Shown in pieces: positions 7,301-12,718 of a DNA stretch of 15,124 nt. The DNA is from Chitinophaga pinensis (GTDB lineage: Bacteria > Bacteroidota > Bacteroidia > Flavobacteriales_D > Crocinitomicaceae): contig CAMBRH010000051.1 in NCBI GenBank assembly GCA_945870115.1, positions 1 to 15,124 of the forward strand. The letters are read 5' to 3'. The notes under the pieces were generated by a model. The model was not told the DNA's origin. It saw only the letters and a program-made list of their open reading frames with translations, and did not search any database. Position 1 is the first letter of the stretch. Each line of letters opens with the position of its first letter. Position numbers and translations under genes: made by a program.

Positions 7301-8471
7301 TAGTACCAGCATTATTAGTAATATTCCAAGAATAAGTTATTCCAGTCCAAGAAGTTTCTGCCATATAAGTGTTTGGTGAACAGGTGCTTTGATCATAAAA
7401 ATTAACATTCTGACCTGTTGCACAAACATAATATCTTGAAGCATAAAAATTTGCTGAAGGTGCATCAATTGGAACCAATGCCATGTTTCCGTTGGCCTCT
7501 AAAAAAGAAGATCTTGTTCCTGAAATAGCGGCATGCATTCTCGTTTTTTGACCAGCAGTAAGCATATTTTGACAAATATCAGAAGAGTAGTCCATGTAAT
7601 TGTGAATAAATAATTCTGTAGAAGACCCACCATCACATCCATTTGTACCAACAACACAATCTGAACTTGACTGTTCGTGTGGTGGAGTATCACAAACTTG
7701 ATCACCATCTGAAGAACAAGTTGTATTCACTGGACAACCAGCCCCATCACCTTCAAACGTATGATATAAATTAAGGGAATGCCCTAATTCATGAATCAAA
7801 GTAGTACCTGCAGGGTTTTTAAAAGAATTTACTAAGATTACAGTACCATCAGAGGATGATCCGTGACTTGAAGCAAAAGAAGCATAACCTTGTGTTCCTG
7901 TTCTACCGTTGTTATTATCAATTTCCGAAACTAGCCATATATTATAATATGTGGATTGGCTCCAAACACTTAGTGCTTTAAGTGTTGCATCAGTGGTACC
8001 AACACCGCCCGATCTTCTAATACCAGAAGTTGTATAAGTTCCATTACCCGAATAATCATAACGAACAATTCCGTCGGTACAATTTCCATTAGGGTCACGA
8101 ACTGCTAATGCATATTCAATTTCCAAATCAACTCCACTTCCATCACCTAATCCACCAGCTAATTTTCTCAATCTTTCATTAAGTCCTTTTATAGCGTCTT
8201 TAATTTGTTGATCAGTAATTGCTGTCAATGTTGTACCATCAGAAATAACATGAACTACAACTGGAATTTTGTATGTTGCATTTGATTTACTTGGTACGAA
8301 GTTTCGCACCATCTGATTAAATTCATTTGTTTTTTGCAAATAAATTGGGTCAGTTGCAAGTTTTTCTTGATGATAAGCATTGAATCCACATTTTTCAGGC
8401 GGATTTACTTGGGAATTCCCAATTAAATTAATCAAAAAAATAGAGATTAATAGTAAGTTAAATTTTTTCAT
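4326..8471 (-). CDS. Secreted multidomain M43-family zinc metalloprotease with T9SS sorting domain
   Basis: A 1381-residue extracellular protease. A signal peptide (about residues 1-20) is followed by a catalytic domain (about 68-325). Its zinc site is HELGHSLNLYH (His227, Glu228, His231, His237), with a Met-turn NYMDY at 291-295; this is the HExxHxxGxxH metzincin pattern of the M43 (pappalysin/cytophagalysin) family. Then come two copies of PKD, GEVED and Ig-like domains: about 337-433, 442-590 and 596-681, then 684-767, 772-924 and 926-1004. GDIEDF (581-586) and GDVEDY (913-918) are the GEVED signatures. Three roughly 93-residue repeats (1015-1290) and a type A T9SS sorting domain (about 1309-1381, with YPNPNTG) end the protein. 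It should be exported by Sec then T9SS, to degrade extracellular protein. The adhesive-type domains suggest surface or substrate binding. It is alone in its transcription unit and convergent with the small basic gene. Confidence 0.93.
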   Translation of the reverse strand: MKKFNLLLISIFLINLIGNSQVNPPEKCGFNAYHQEKLATDPIYLQKTNEFNQMVRNFVPSKSNATYKIPVVVHVISDGTTLTAITDQQIKDAIKGLNERLRKLAGGLGDGSGVDLEIEYALAVRDPNGNCTDGIVRYDYSGNGTYTTSGIRRSGGVGTTDATLKALSVWSQSTYYNIWLVSEIDNNNGRTGTQGYASFASSHGSSSDGTVILVNSFKNPAGTTLIHELGHSLNLYHTFEGDGAGCPVNTTCSSDGDQVCDTPPHEQSSSDCVVGTNGCDGGSSTELFIHNYMDYSSDICQNMLTAGQKTRMHAAISGTRSSFLEANGNMALVPIDAPSANFYASRYYVCATGQNVNFYDQSTCSPNTYMAETSWTGITYSWNITNNAGTTYTSTVQNPVITINAIGTYDVTLTITTAQGSSTFTKAGMIIVGNTTADAFCTPLASSEGNYLQTVSNVTFNTINSSSSMLNNTTYTNSACTKSTIVSPNTAYSMSVTINAGGSGAEALEVYIDYNSNGDFGDAGEQVMTGSTAINTSSIVTANVTIPAGVTVNTPLRMRVIADLGTISPNERACISALSAGDIEDFTVYASNNIATVSIATTPSTTLTYGTNTTFTATPVNGGTPTYRWFKNNVVIAGETASTYSSTTLLDDDEIYCEMTSDMAGVIASPCTSNVVILTVTGPPISGFSANVTGGCTSTTFNFTDESALAPTSWSWTFAGGTPATSTAQNPFVTFAGTGLHTVTLVATNGLGTGTTETKTDYITVYSTAASPGTPTSGLVGNYGHTVSNVKFNTINSSSSTLTNIAYTDNVCSSNTTVIAGNTYSLSVTLNAGPNATGEVLEVYIDYDNDGVIDAGEQVLTGSLAINTSNTFTTNVIIPLTATLNTMLRMRVIGERSAIIATELLCTNAYEIGDVEDYGVVIYALPTITASSGASRCGTGTVGLSATPSAGIVNWYANSTGGSILGTGTTFTTPSISATTTYYAEAVDGSLISAARTAVVATINNCSSTLAGGSCNVTLTNLSDALYSTAVAGATNYRYLIEHAATSFSAVSTRNAADNLFRMSWLTGVKYGTTYTVKVSAFVGGAWQAYGSACTVTTPATKLQTSSCGSTLTNLSDALYSYEVAGATDYRYLVVNAGAGFTRVSTRGAASNLFRMSWVTGIQIATVYTVSVSAYVGGSWQAYGPSCTVTAPVPTTKLATSSCNIPIPTMSTALYSDPVSGATNFRYKVVNTTAGFNKVSTRNAADNLFRMSWVTGIQTNTTYDIQVSAYLNGMWGNYGTICTVTTPAALGKHYDSDSKDSELFSDFSLETYPNPNTGTFTISASHEGKFNLVNELGQLIRTIEITQEGDFETKIEGLHQGVYFVNGIVNDIVLTRKIIVQ
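4611..5429 (-). repeat. Three tandem coding repeats near the protease C-terminus
   Basis: Units at 5151-5429, 4866-5150 and 4611-4865 encode residues 1015-1107, 1108-1202 and 1203-1287. Each contains a near-identical NLFRMSW block and starts with a Cys followed exactly 79 residues later by a second Cys (1015/1094, 1108/1187, 1203/1282). Each looks like an all-beta, fibronectin III-like domain closed by a disulfide; the fold and the disulfide are inference. Confidence 0.9.
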
Positions 8472-8494
8472 ATATTATTGTTTATAGTTTGGCG

Positions 8495-8525
8495 TAAATT
8501 TAAAACAATTTATCCAATTTCAAAA
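8495..8525 (-). promoter_or_regulatory. Possible metalloprotease promoter
   Basis: On the minus strand TTTTG (8521-8525) is followed by an 18-bp spacer and TAAATTTA (8495-8502), one base from TAnnTTTG. An 18-bp palindrome with eight T then eight A (8527-8544) lies immediately upstream, where an A/T tract could act like an UP element. The expected leader is about 17 nt. Confidence 0.3.
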
Positions 8526-8554
8526 CATTTTTTTTAAAAAAAATCCAACTTGAT

Positions 8555-8577
8555 AAAAAAAACTATGCTTACATAGG
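8555..8577 (-). terminator. Probable terminator of ftsY
   Basis: On the minus strand CTATG-TAAG-CATAG (8563-8576) forms a short hairpin followed by eight T (8555-8562). It lies about 25 bp after the ftsY stop. The stem is only 5 bp with two G-C pairs, so it may be weak. Confidence 0.45.
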
Positions 8578-8601
8578 TTTAAAAATCAATAAGTTACAAT
8601 C

Positions 8602-9546
8602 CTAATTAAATAATGAGTCAACAAATTCTTCTTTATCAAAAATCTGTAAATCAGTCATACCTTCACCAACTCCAATATATTTTACAGGAATCTGCATTTG
8701 ATCAGAAATTCCAATTACAACTCCGCCTTTTGCGGTTCCATCCAATTTTGTAATTGCCAATGCCGTAATTTGAGTTGCTAATGAAAATTGTTTGGCTTGT
8801 TCGTAAGCGTTTTGTCCTGTTGAACCATCTAGAACTAATAAAACTTCGTGTGGAGCATCAGGAATTACCTTTTCCATAACACGACGAATTTTTGTTAACT
8901 CATTCATTAAATTAACCTTATTGTGCAATCTTCCTGCGGTGTCAATTATTACAACATCAGCATTTTGAGATTTTGCAGATTGAAGCGCATCAAATGCAAC
9001 AGAAGCTGGATCTGCACCCATTCCTTGTTGAACAATTGGAACTCCAACTCTTTCAGACCAAATAATTAATTGTTGAACTGCTGCTGCACGAAAAGTATCG
9101 GCTGCACCTAAAACCACATTTAAACCTTGAGACTTAAATTGATGAGCTAATTTACCGATAGTTGTTGTTTTTCCAACTCCATTTACTCCAACTACCATTA
9201 TCACATGTGGCTTGGCCTTAAATCCTTGACTTCCATCAGAAGATTTTTCATTTTCGGACAAAAGCGCAACAATTTCTTCTTTTAAAACAGAATTTAATTC
9301 ACTTGTGCTCATCACCTTGTCACGAGCAACACGTTCTTCTATTCTTGAAATGATTTTCAAAGTAGTTTCAACTCCGACGTCAGAAGTAATTAGAACTTCT
9401 TCTAATTCATCTAAAACTTCAGAATCCACTTTTGACTTTCCAACAATTGTTCTAGTCAATTTGGTTAAAAAACTTTGTTTTGTCTTCTCAAGACCTTTAT
9501 TTAAAGTTTCTTTTTTTTCTTTTGAAAATAATCCGAAAAATGCCAT
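8602..9546 (-). CDS. ftsY: Signal recognition particle receptor FtsY
   Basis: FtsY is the SRP-receptor GTPase that docks SRP-ribosome complexes at the inner membrane for cotranslational insertion. The 314-residue protein has an N-domain helical bundle (about 20-100) and a G-domain. The G-domain carries GVNGVGKT (G1, 120-127), DTFRAAA (150-156), DTAGR (G3, 202-206), TKLDG (G4, 266-270) and the closing GVGEG (292-296). The long acidic A-domain of E. coli FtsY is absent; the protein starts with a short basic and hydrophobic segment (MAFFGLFSKEKK) that could touch the membrane. It is the last gene after rpmB-rpmG-DUF4295, a conserved Bacteroidota order. A terminator at 9616-9650 suggests it has its own promoter or depends on read-through; I found no clear TAnnTTTG before it. 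Degenerate heptad repeats fill its leader. Confidence 0.98.
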   Translation of the reverse strand: MAFFGLFSKEKKETLNKGLEKTKQSFLTKLTRTIVGKSKVDSEVLDELEEVLITSDVGVETTLKIISRIEERVARDKVMSTSELNSVLKEEIVALLSENEKSSDGSQGFKAKPHVIMVVGVNGVGKTTTIGKLAHQFKSQGLNVVLGAADTFRAAAVQQLIIWSERVGVPIVQQGMGADPASVAFDALQSAKSQNADVVIIDTAGRLHNKVNLMNELTKIRRVMEKVIPDAPHEVLLVLDGSTGQNAYEQAKQFSLATQITALAITKLDGTAKGGVVIGISDQMQIPVKYIGVGEGMTDLQIFDKEEFVDSLFN

Positions 9547-9555
9547 CCTTTATTA

Positions 9556-9597
9556 AATTATGAGTGATGAATTATGAGTGAAGAATAATGGATAATG
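9556..9597. repeat. Degenerate heptad array in the ftsY leader
   Basis: Six 7-bp units read AATTATG, AGTGATG, AATTATG, AGTGAAG, AATAATG, GATAATG, with a visible 14-bp super-repeat over the first four. They start 9 bp from the ftsY ATG. The sequence is a diverged relative of the ATGARTT heptads before secA and rpmG. Confidence 0.7.
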
Positions 9598-9615
9598 ATT
9601 CAACCTTTTATAAAC

Positions 9616-9650
9616 AAAAAAACCCTATTCCAAAAAAACGGAACGGGGTT
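9616..9650 (-). terminator. Terminator of the rpmB-rpmG-DUF4295 unit
   Basis: On the minus strand AACCCCGTTCC (9640-9650) pairs with GGAATAGGGTT (9621-9631), with one mismatch and one G-T pair, around an 8-nt loop. A run of seven T follows. There is no T run in the plus direction, so it acts on minus-strand transcripts. It lies about 22 bp after the DUF4295 stop and separates that gene from ftsY. Confidence 0.75.
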
Positions 9651-9672
9651 AAATATATAAAAAATAATTGAA

Positions 9673-9825
9673 TTAGTTTTTATCGAACCAATCTTTCACT
9701 TTATCATTGTGAACGATTTCTGACTTTAATGTAAAGTTTCCTTTTTCATTTCTAGTCATTTTAATTACTTTTGTATGTTCTTTTCCGCCTCCTTTTTGTA
9801 AAGATGCTACTACTTTCTTTGCCAT
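9673..9825 (-). CDS. DUF4295 family small protein, probably a Bacteroidota ribosomal protein
   Basis: A 50-residue basic protein beginning MAKKVVASLQKGGGKEHTKV and ending VKDWFDKN. The MAKK.VASLQ start, the following KVIKM and the place between rpmG and ftsY are those of DUF4295, a family I know only from Bacteroidota. From memory, with moderate confidence, the Flavobacterium johnsoniae ribosome structure contains this protein as a new large-subunit protein (bL38). Nothing in the sequence itself proves ribosome binding, but the basic composition and the position downstream of the L28 and L33 genes fit. The start at 9825 follows an A-rich stretch, and no other ATG gives the family N-terminus. 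It is 76 bp downstream of rpmG and directly followed by the operon terminator. Being only 51 codons, it is easily missed by gene callers. Confidence 0.9.
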   Translation of the reverse strand: MAKKVVASLQKGGGKEHTKVIKMTRNEKGNFTLKSEIVHNDKVKDWFDKN

Positions 9826-9901
9826 TTTTTTTAATTTTTACCTTCGAAAATATTCACAAATGAATAAACGAAATGTTATTATAAATTGTAGAAACGAATT
9901 A

Positions 9902-10090
9902 CTACTTAATTTCTTTATGAACAGTCATTCTTTTAAGAATAGGATTAAATTTTTTAATCTCTAATCTTTCAGGAGTGTTTTTTCTGTTTTTCATTGTGAT
10001 GTAACGAGAAGTTCCAGGTTGACCTGATTCTTTGTGCTCTGTACATTCCAATATAACCTGGATTCTATTACCTTTTGCTTTTTTTGCCAT
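9902..10090 (-). CDS. rpmG: Large-subunit ribosomal protein bL33, zinc-free form
   Basis: A 62-residue basic protein matching bL33 throughout: MAKKAKGNRIQVILECTEHK near the start and RKNTPERLEIKKFNP, then a C-terminal TVHKEIK. In zinc-binding bL33 two CxxC pairs are present; here the first is CTEH and the second is replaced by NPIL, leaving only Cys16, so this is the zinc-independent form. A short insertion (about GQPGTS, residues 23-28) follows the first site. It is the second gene of rpmB-rpmG-DUF4295, 70 bp after rpmB. Two to three ATGARTT heptads end six bases before its start codon, at the same distance as in secA. It is probably cotranscribed from the rpmB promoter. Confidence 0.97.
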   Translation of the reverse strand: MAKKAKGNRIQVILECTEHKESGQPGTSRYITMKNRKNTPERLEIKKFNPILKRMTVHKEIK

Positions 10091-10096
10091 CTCTAA

Positions 10097-10117
10097 ATGA
10101 GTTATGAATTATAAGTA
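10097..10117. repeat. Short heptad array in the rpmG leader
   Basis: ATGAGTT (10097-10103), ATGAATT (10104-10110) and a diverged ATAAGTA (10111-10117). The first two units equal those before secA and lie at the same six-base distance from the start codon. The array sits inside the rpmB-rpmG intergenic stretch, so here it is internal to an operon rather than next to a promoter. Confidence 0.75.
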
Positions 10118-10160
10118 ACACATTGTGAATTTGAAACTCACAACAAATACTTGTATTATT

Positions 10161-10397
10161 TTACTTTAAAAAACCTTTTAATCGAGCTTCTTTCAAACAA
10201 GCAGCGATACCATTTTTGTTAATTGTTCTTAACGCCGAAGTAGATATTTTCAAAGTAATATATGACTTATCTTCTGGGATAAAAAACTTTTTTGTAATTA
10301 AATTAGGGAAAAACTTTCTTTTAGTTTTTCTATTTGAGTGAGAAACATTGTTTCCAACCATTACAGACTTTCCTGTTATTTGACAAACTCGTGACAT
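10161..10397 (-). CDS. rpmB: Large-subunit ribosomal protein bL28, zinc-free form
   Basis: A 78-residue basic protein with the bL28 signature MSRVCQITGKSVMVGNNVSHSNRKTKRK split over its first 28 residues, followed by FFPNL and the typical C-terminal half (ITLKISTSALRTINKNGI). The CxxC zinc motif of the other form is reduced to a single Cys5 (CQITG), as in E. coli. Length and start agree with the family. It is the first gene of the rpmB-rpmG-DUF4295 unit; a promoter lies in the 124-bp gap after cinA. Confidence 0.98.
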   Translation of the reverse strand: MSRVCQITGKSVMVGNNVSHSNRKTKRKFFPNLITKKFFIPEDKSYITLKISTSALRTINKNGIAACLKEARLKGFLK

Positions 10398-10433
10398 TGC
10401 TATTTATTTAAATACTTATTCTTAAAGCGGGTG

Positions 10434-10465
10434 CAAAGGAAACAATAATATCTGTAACTACCAAA
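10434..10465 (-). promoter_or_regulatory. Probable promoter of the rpmB-rpmG-DUF4295 operon
   Basis: On the minus strand TTTG (10462-10465) is followed by a 20-bp spacer and TTCCTTTG (10434-10441), seven of eight positions of TAnnTTTG if the second base is allowed to differ. The predicted leader is about 30 nt to the rpmB ATG. The spacing and position in the only gap before the ribosomal genes support it. Confidence 0.5.
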
Positions 10466-10521
10466 TATTTTTATTACTTTTTTAGATAAAAATTAAATAA
10501 TATAAATATTACATTAAAATA

Positions 10522-11757
10522 TTAATCCAAAAAATTGTTTCTAAGCAAATTTAGAGCTGCAAATATAGTCATTTTCATGTTTCTTTGACGGTTATCACCA
10601 AAATAAAAACATTTTGCATGAATTTTTTCTTTAGAAGCAATTGCAATCCAAACCGTTCCGACAGGTTTTTCATCTGTTCCTCCAGCAGGACCAGCGATTC
10701 CCGTAGTTGCAATACAGAAATCAGTATTCATTTTTTTTAATCCTCCTTGAGCCATTTCTATGGCGGTTTCTTCACTTACTGCGCCAAATTTATTTAGTGT
10801 TTCTAATTTTACATCTACTAAATCACATTTTAAATCGTAACTATAAGCAACGATTGAACCTTGATAATAATCTGAGGAACCCGCAACACGAACAATTTCA
10901 TTTGCTATTCCACCACCAGTGCAACTTTCAACGGAAGATATTGTTTTTCCTGCTTTTCTTAGTTTTTGACCTATAACATCTGCTAAAACATCGTTTTCAT
11001 ATCCAAAAACATTCTCAGGGATTATTTTTGTCAATTCTTGAAAATACATATCTATTAAAGCCTCATCTTTTTCACCACTTGGAGAAGTTATTCTTAATTT
11101 CAACAAACCAGTCGAAGGTAAATATGCTAATGAAAATCCTTTTGAAAGTAAATCATTTTCCCAATCTTTGATTTTTTCTGCTAAAAAAGATTCACCAATT
11201 CCTGTTGTTAAAATCGTTTTGTGGTATAAGGCTTTAACTTGAAAAAACTTTCCTATTTTTTCTAAAATAATATCCGTCATCATTCCTTTCATTTCATAAG
11301 GAACACCTGGTAAACTAATCAACACTTTTCCATCTTTCTCAAACCACATTCCAGAAGCTGTGCCTTGATAATTTGGAATCATTTCGCAAACCTCAGGTAA
11401 AGATGCTTGAAGAGAATTGACTTCCAACATTACTCTGTCTCGCTTTAAAAAGTAATCTTCAATTCTTTTTAATACTTCATTATTTACAACTAATTTCGTA
11501 TTAAAATATTCGCATAAAACATGTTTTGTAATGTCATCTTTAGTAGGTCCTAGTCCACCTGTTACAATTATTAAATCACTTCTTTTAAAAGCCAAGTCAA
11601 AAGATTGCATAATTGCCTCGCGAGTATCTGATATTGTTTGACAATTTTTCACTTTTATATTAATTAAAGCCAACTCTGAGCCAAGCCATGAAGCATTTGT
11701 ATTTATTGTTTGACCTATTAAAAGTTCGTCTCCTATGGAAATTATTTCTGCATTCAT
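10522..11757 (-). CDS. cinA: CinA-like protein with nicotinamide-nucleotide amidase domain
   Basis: A two-domain enzyme of 411 residues, the usual length. The N-terminal part (about 1-170) is a molybdopterin-binding-like (MoCF) domain with GDELL (9-13), TGGLGPTKDD (66-75) and SLPGVP (149-154 region). In characterised CinA proteins this domain has ADP-ribose pyrophosphatase activity. The C-terminal part (about 256-410) is the PncC amidase that deamidates NMN to NaMN, with SCTGG (278-282) holding the catalytic serine, and TTGIAGP (351-357). Together the domains recycle products of NAD breakdown; the name comes from competence induction in streptococci, which need not apply here. It ends 124 bp before rpmB and is divergent from the DUF4197 gene. 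No TAnnTTTG box was found before it. Confidence 0.96.
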   Translation of the reverse strand: MNAEIISIGDELLIGQTINTNASWLGSELALINIKVKNCQTISDTREAIMQSFDLAFKRSDLIIVTGGLGPTKDDITKHVLCEYFNTKLVVNNEVLKRIEDYFLKRDRVMLEVNSLQASLPEVCEMIPNYQGTASGMWFEKDGKVLISLPGVPYEMKGMMTDIILEKIGKFFQVKALYHKTILTTGIGESFLAEKIKDWENDLLSKGFSLAYLPSTGLLKLRITSPSGEKDEALIDMYFQELTKIIPENVFGYENDVLADVIGQKLRKAGKTISSVESCTGGGIANEIVRVAGSSDYYQGSIVAYSYDLKCDLVDVKLETLNKFGAVSEETAIEMAQGGLKKMNTDFCIATTGIAGPAGGTDEKPVGTVWIAIASKEKIHAKCFYFGDNRQRNMKMTIFAALNLLRNNFLD

Positions 11758-11798
11758 GTTAAAAATGTTAGTATTTTAATCGTTTTAGTAATAATTTG

Positions 11799-11811
11799 CA
11801 CAAATTTTGTG
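11799..11811. promoter_or_regulatory. 13-bp dyad in the cinA/DUF4197 divergent region
   Basis: CACAAA-T-TTTGTG is a perfect inverted repeat with one central base, in the short region between divergent cinA and the lipoprotein gene and about 22 bp upstream of the latter's -7 box. Its right arm contains the best TTG candidate for a -33 element. An operator role is only inferred. Confidence 0.3.
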
Positions 11812-11833
11812 AACAATTTATTTAAAACTTTTA

Positions 11834-11841
11834 TATCTTTG
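11834..11841 (+). promoter_or_regulatory. DUF4197 gene promoter -7 box
   Basis: TATCTTTG, identical to the boxes of secA and glyA, ends 15 bp before the ATG at 11857. The nearest upstream TTG (11807-11809) is 24 bp away, longer than usual. The box supports the start at 11857, because an upstream in-frame ATG at 11809 would precede the transcript. Confidence 0.55.
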
Positions 11842-11856
11842 ACAAAAATAATAATA

Positions 11857-12603
11857 ATGAAAAGAATATTTCTTACAATATCTATATTTAGTTCTACTTT
11901 ATTAGTAACGCAATCTTGCGACGTATTAAATACTGTTGCTGGTGATGTAATAGGTGGAACAAATGGAACTACAAAACCAAGTTTAACAAATGACGAAGTA
12001 ATTTCTGGTTTGAAAGAAGCTTTGATGGTTGGAATTAAAAATTCTGTTGACATTTCATCTGTAACTGACGGTTTTTTAAAAAACGACTTAATTAAACTAC
12101 CTTTTCCAGAAGATGCAATTAAAGTTAGACAAAAAGCTATAGATTGGGGTTTAACCGGACAAGTTGAAAAATTTGAAACTACGCTTAATCGCGCTGCTGA
12201 AGAAGCAAGTAAGGAAGCTTTGCCAATTTTTATGGATGCAATTAAAGGAATGTCAGTTTCTGATGGTTTTGCGATTTTAAAAGAAGGAAATGGTGCAGCA
12301 ACACGTTTCTTAAAAAATGGAACGACAACACAATTGACTGCTGCTTTTTCACCTATTGTTAAAAATGCAATTTCAAAAGTAAAATTGACAGAATATTGGA
12401 CGCCAATTATGAATAAATATAATGGTGCAATGATGATTACTGGAGGAGAAAAAGTAAATCCAGATTTAGATAAATACGTGACAGAAAAAGCAATTTCAGG
12501 TTTATTTAAACTTGTTGAAATTGAAGAAGATAAAATTAGAACAAATCCAATGGCAAGAGTTTCAGATATCTTAGTAAAGGTTTTTGGAACAGTTATACAA
12601 TAA
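11857..12603 (+). CDS. DUF4197 family lipoprotein
   Basis: A 248-residue envelope protein of the DUF4197 family, whose function is unknown to me. The frame is open back to an ATG at 11809, but I choose 11857 because the -7 box lies between the two and MKRIFLTISIFSSTLLVTQSC is a clean lipoprotein signal. Cys21 is the likely lipid-modified residue; Thr at -3 and Gln at -2 deviate from the strict lipobox, which is relaxed in this phylum. The mature part has a short Gly/Asn/Thr linker, then the alpha-helical DUF4197 domain (about 42-245) with LTNDEVISGLKEAL, FPEDA, NRAAEEAS and SDGFAIL as recognisable pieces. After the Cys (DVLNT) I see no acidic surface-export signal, so a periplasm-facing anchor is more likely. 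The next gene is 115 bp downstream across a large inverted repeat. Confidence 0.88.
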   Translation: MKRIFLTISIFSSTLLVTQSCDVLNTVAGDVIGGTNGTTKPSLTNDEVISGLKEALMVGIKNSVDISSVTDGFLKNDLIKLPFPEDAIKVRQKAIDWGLTGQVEKFETTLNRAAEEASKEALPIFMDAIKGMSVSDGFAILKEGNGAATRFLKNGTTTQLTAAFSPIVKNAISKVKLTEYWTPIMNKYNGAMMITGGEKVNPDLDKYVTEKAISGLFKLVEIEEDKIRTNPMARVSDILVKVFGTVIQ

Positions 12604-12628
12604 TTAATTACAGATTAACAAATTACAG

Positions 12629-12686
12629 ATTACAGATTGCTTCGCTTTCAATAGAATTTTATTGTTAGGGCGAAGCAATCTGTAAT
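12629..12686. repeat. Large inverted repeat built on ACAGATT heptads
   Basis: A perfect 17-bp arm (12629-12645, ending GATTGCTTCGC) pairs with 12670-12686. Inside, CAATA (12649-12653) pairs with TATTG (12660-12664), so the whole can fold into one long hairpin. TTACAGATT occurs three times at and before the left arm (12608, 12623, 12630), the last two overlapping at a 7-bp period, and AATCT recurs four times in and after the right arm. The GATTGCTTCGC core resembles a dispersed intergenic element I recall from many Bacteroidota genomes. It lacks a following T run, so termination is uncertain. Confidence 0.85.
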
Positions 12687-12718
12687 ATGCAATCTTCTAA
12701 TCTGCCAATCTTAATAAA

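Noticed and set aside
8527..8544. T8A8 palindrome as a terminator of ftsY
   Set aside because: It has no GC pairs and would not make a stable hairpin; the CTATG/CATAG hairpin with a T run at 8555-8577 is a better candidate, and the palindrome abuts a possible promoter.
11809..11856. Upstream in-frame ATG giving a longer DUF4197 protein
   Set aside because: The TATCTTTG promoter box at 11834-11841 would lie inside the extension, and the lipoprotein signal starts cleanly at 11857.
11754..12053. 99-codon minus-strand frame between cinA and the DUF4197 gene
   Set aside because: It is antisense to the DUF4197 lipoprotein start and promoter and overlaps the cinA start codon; no recognisable protein features.
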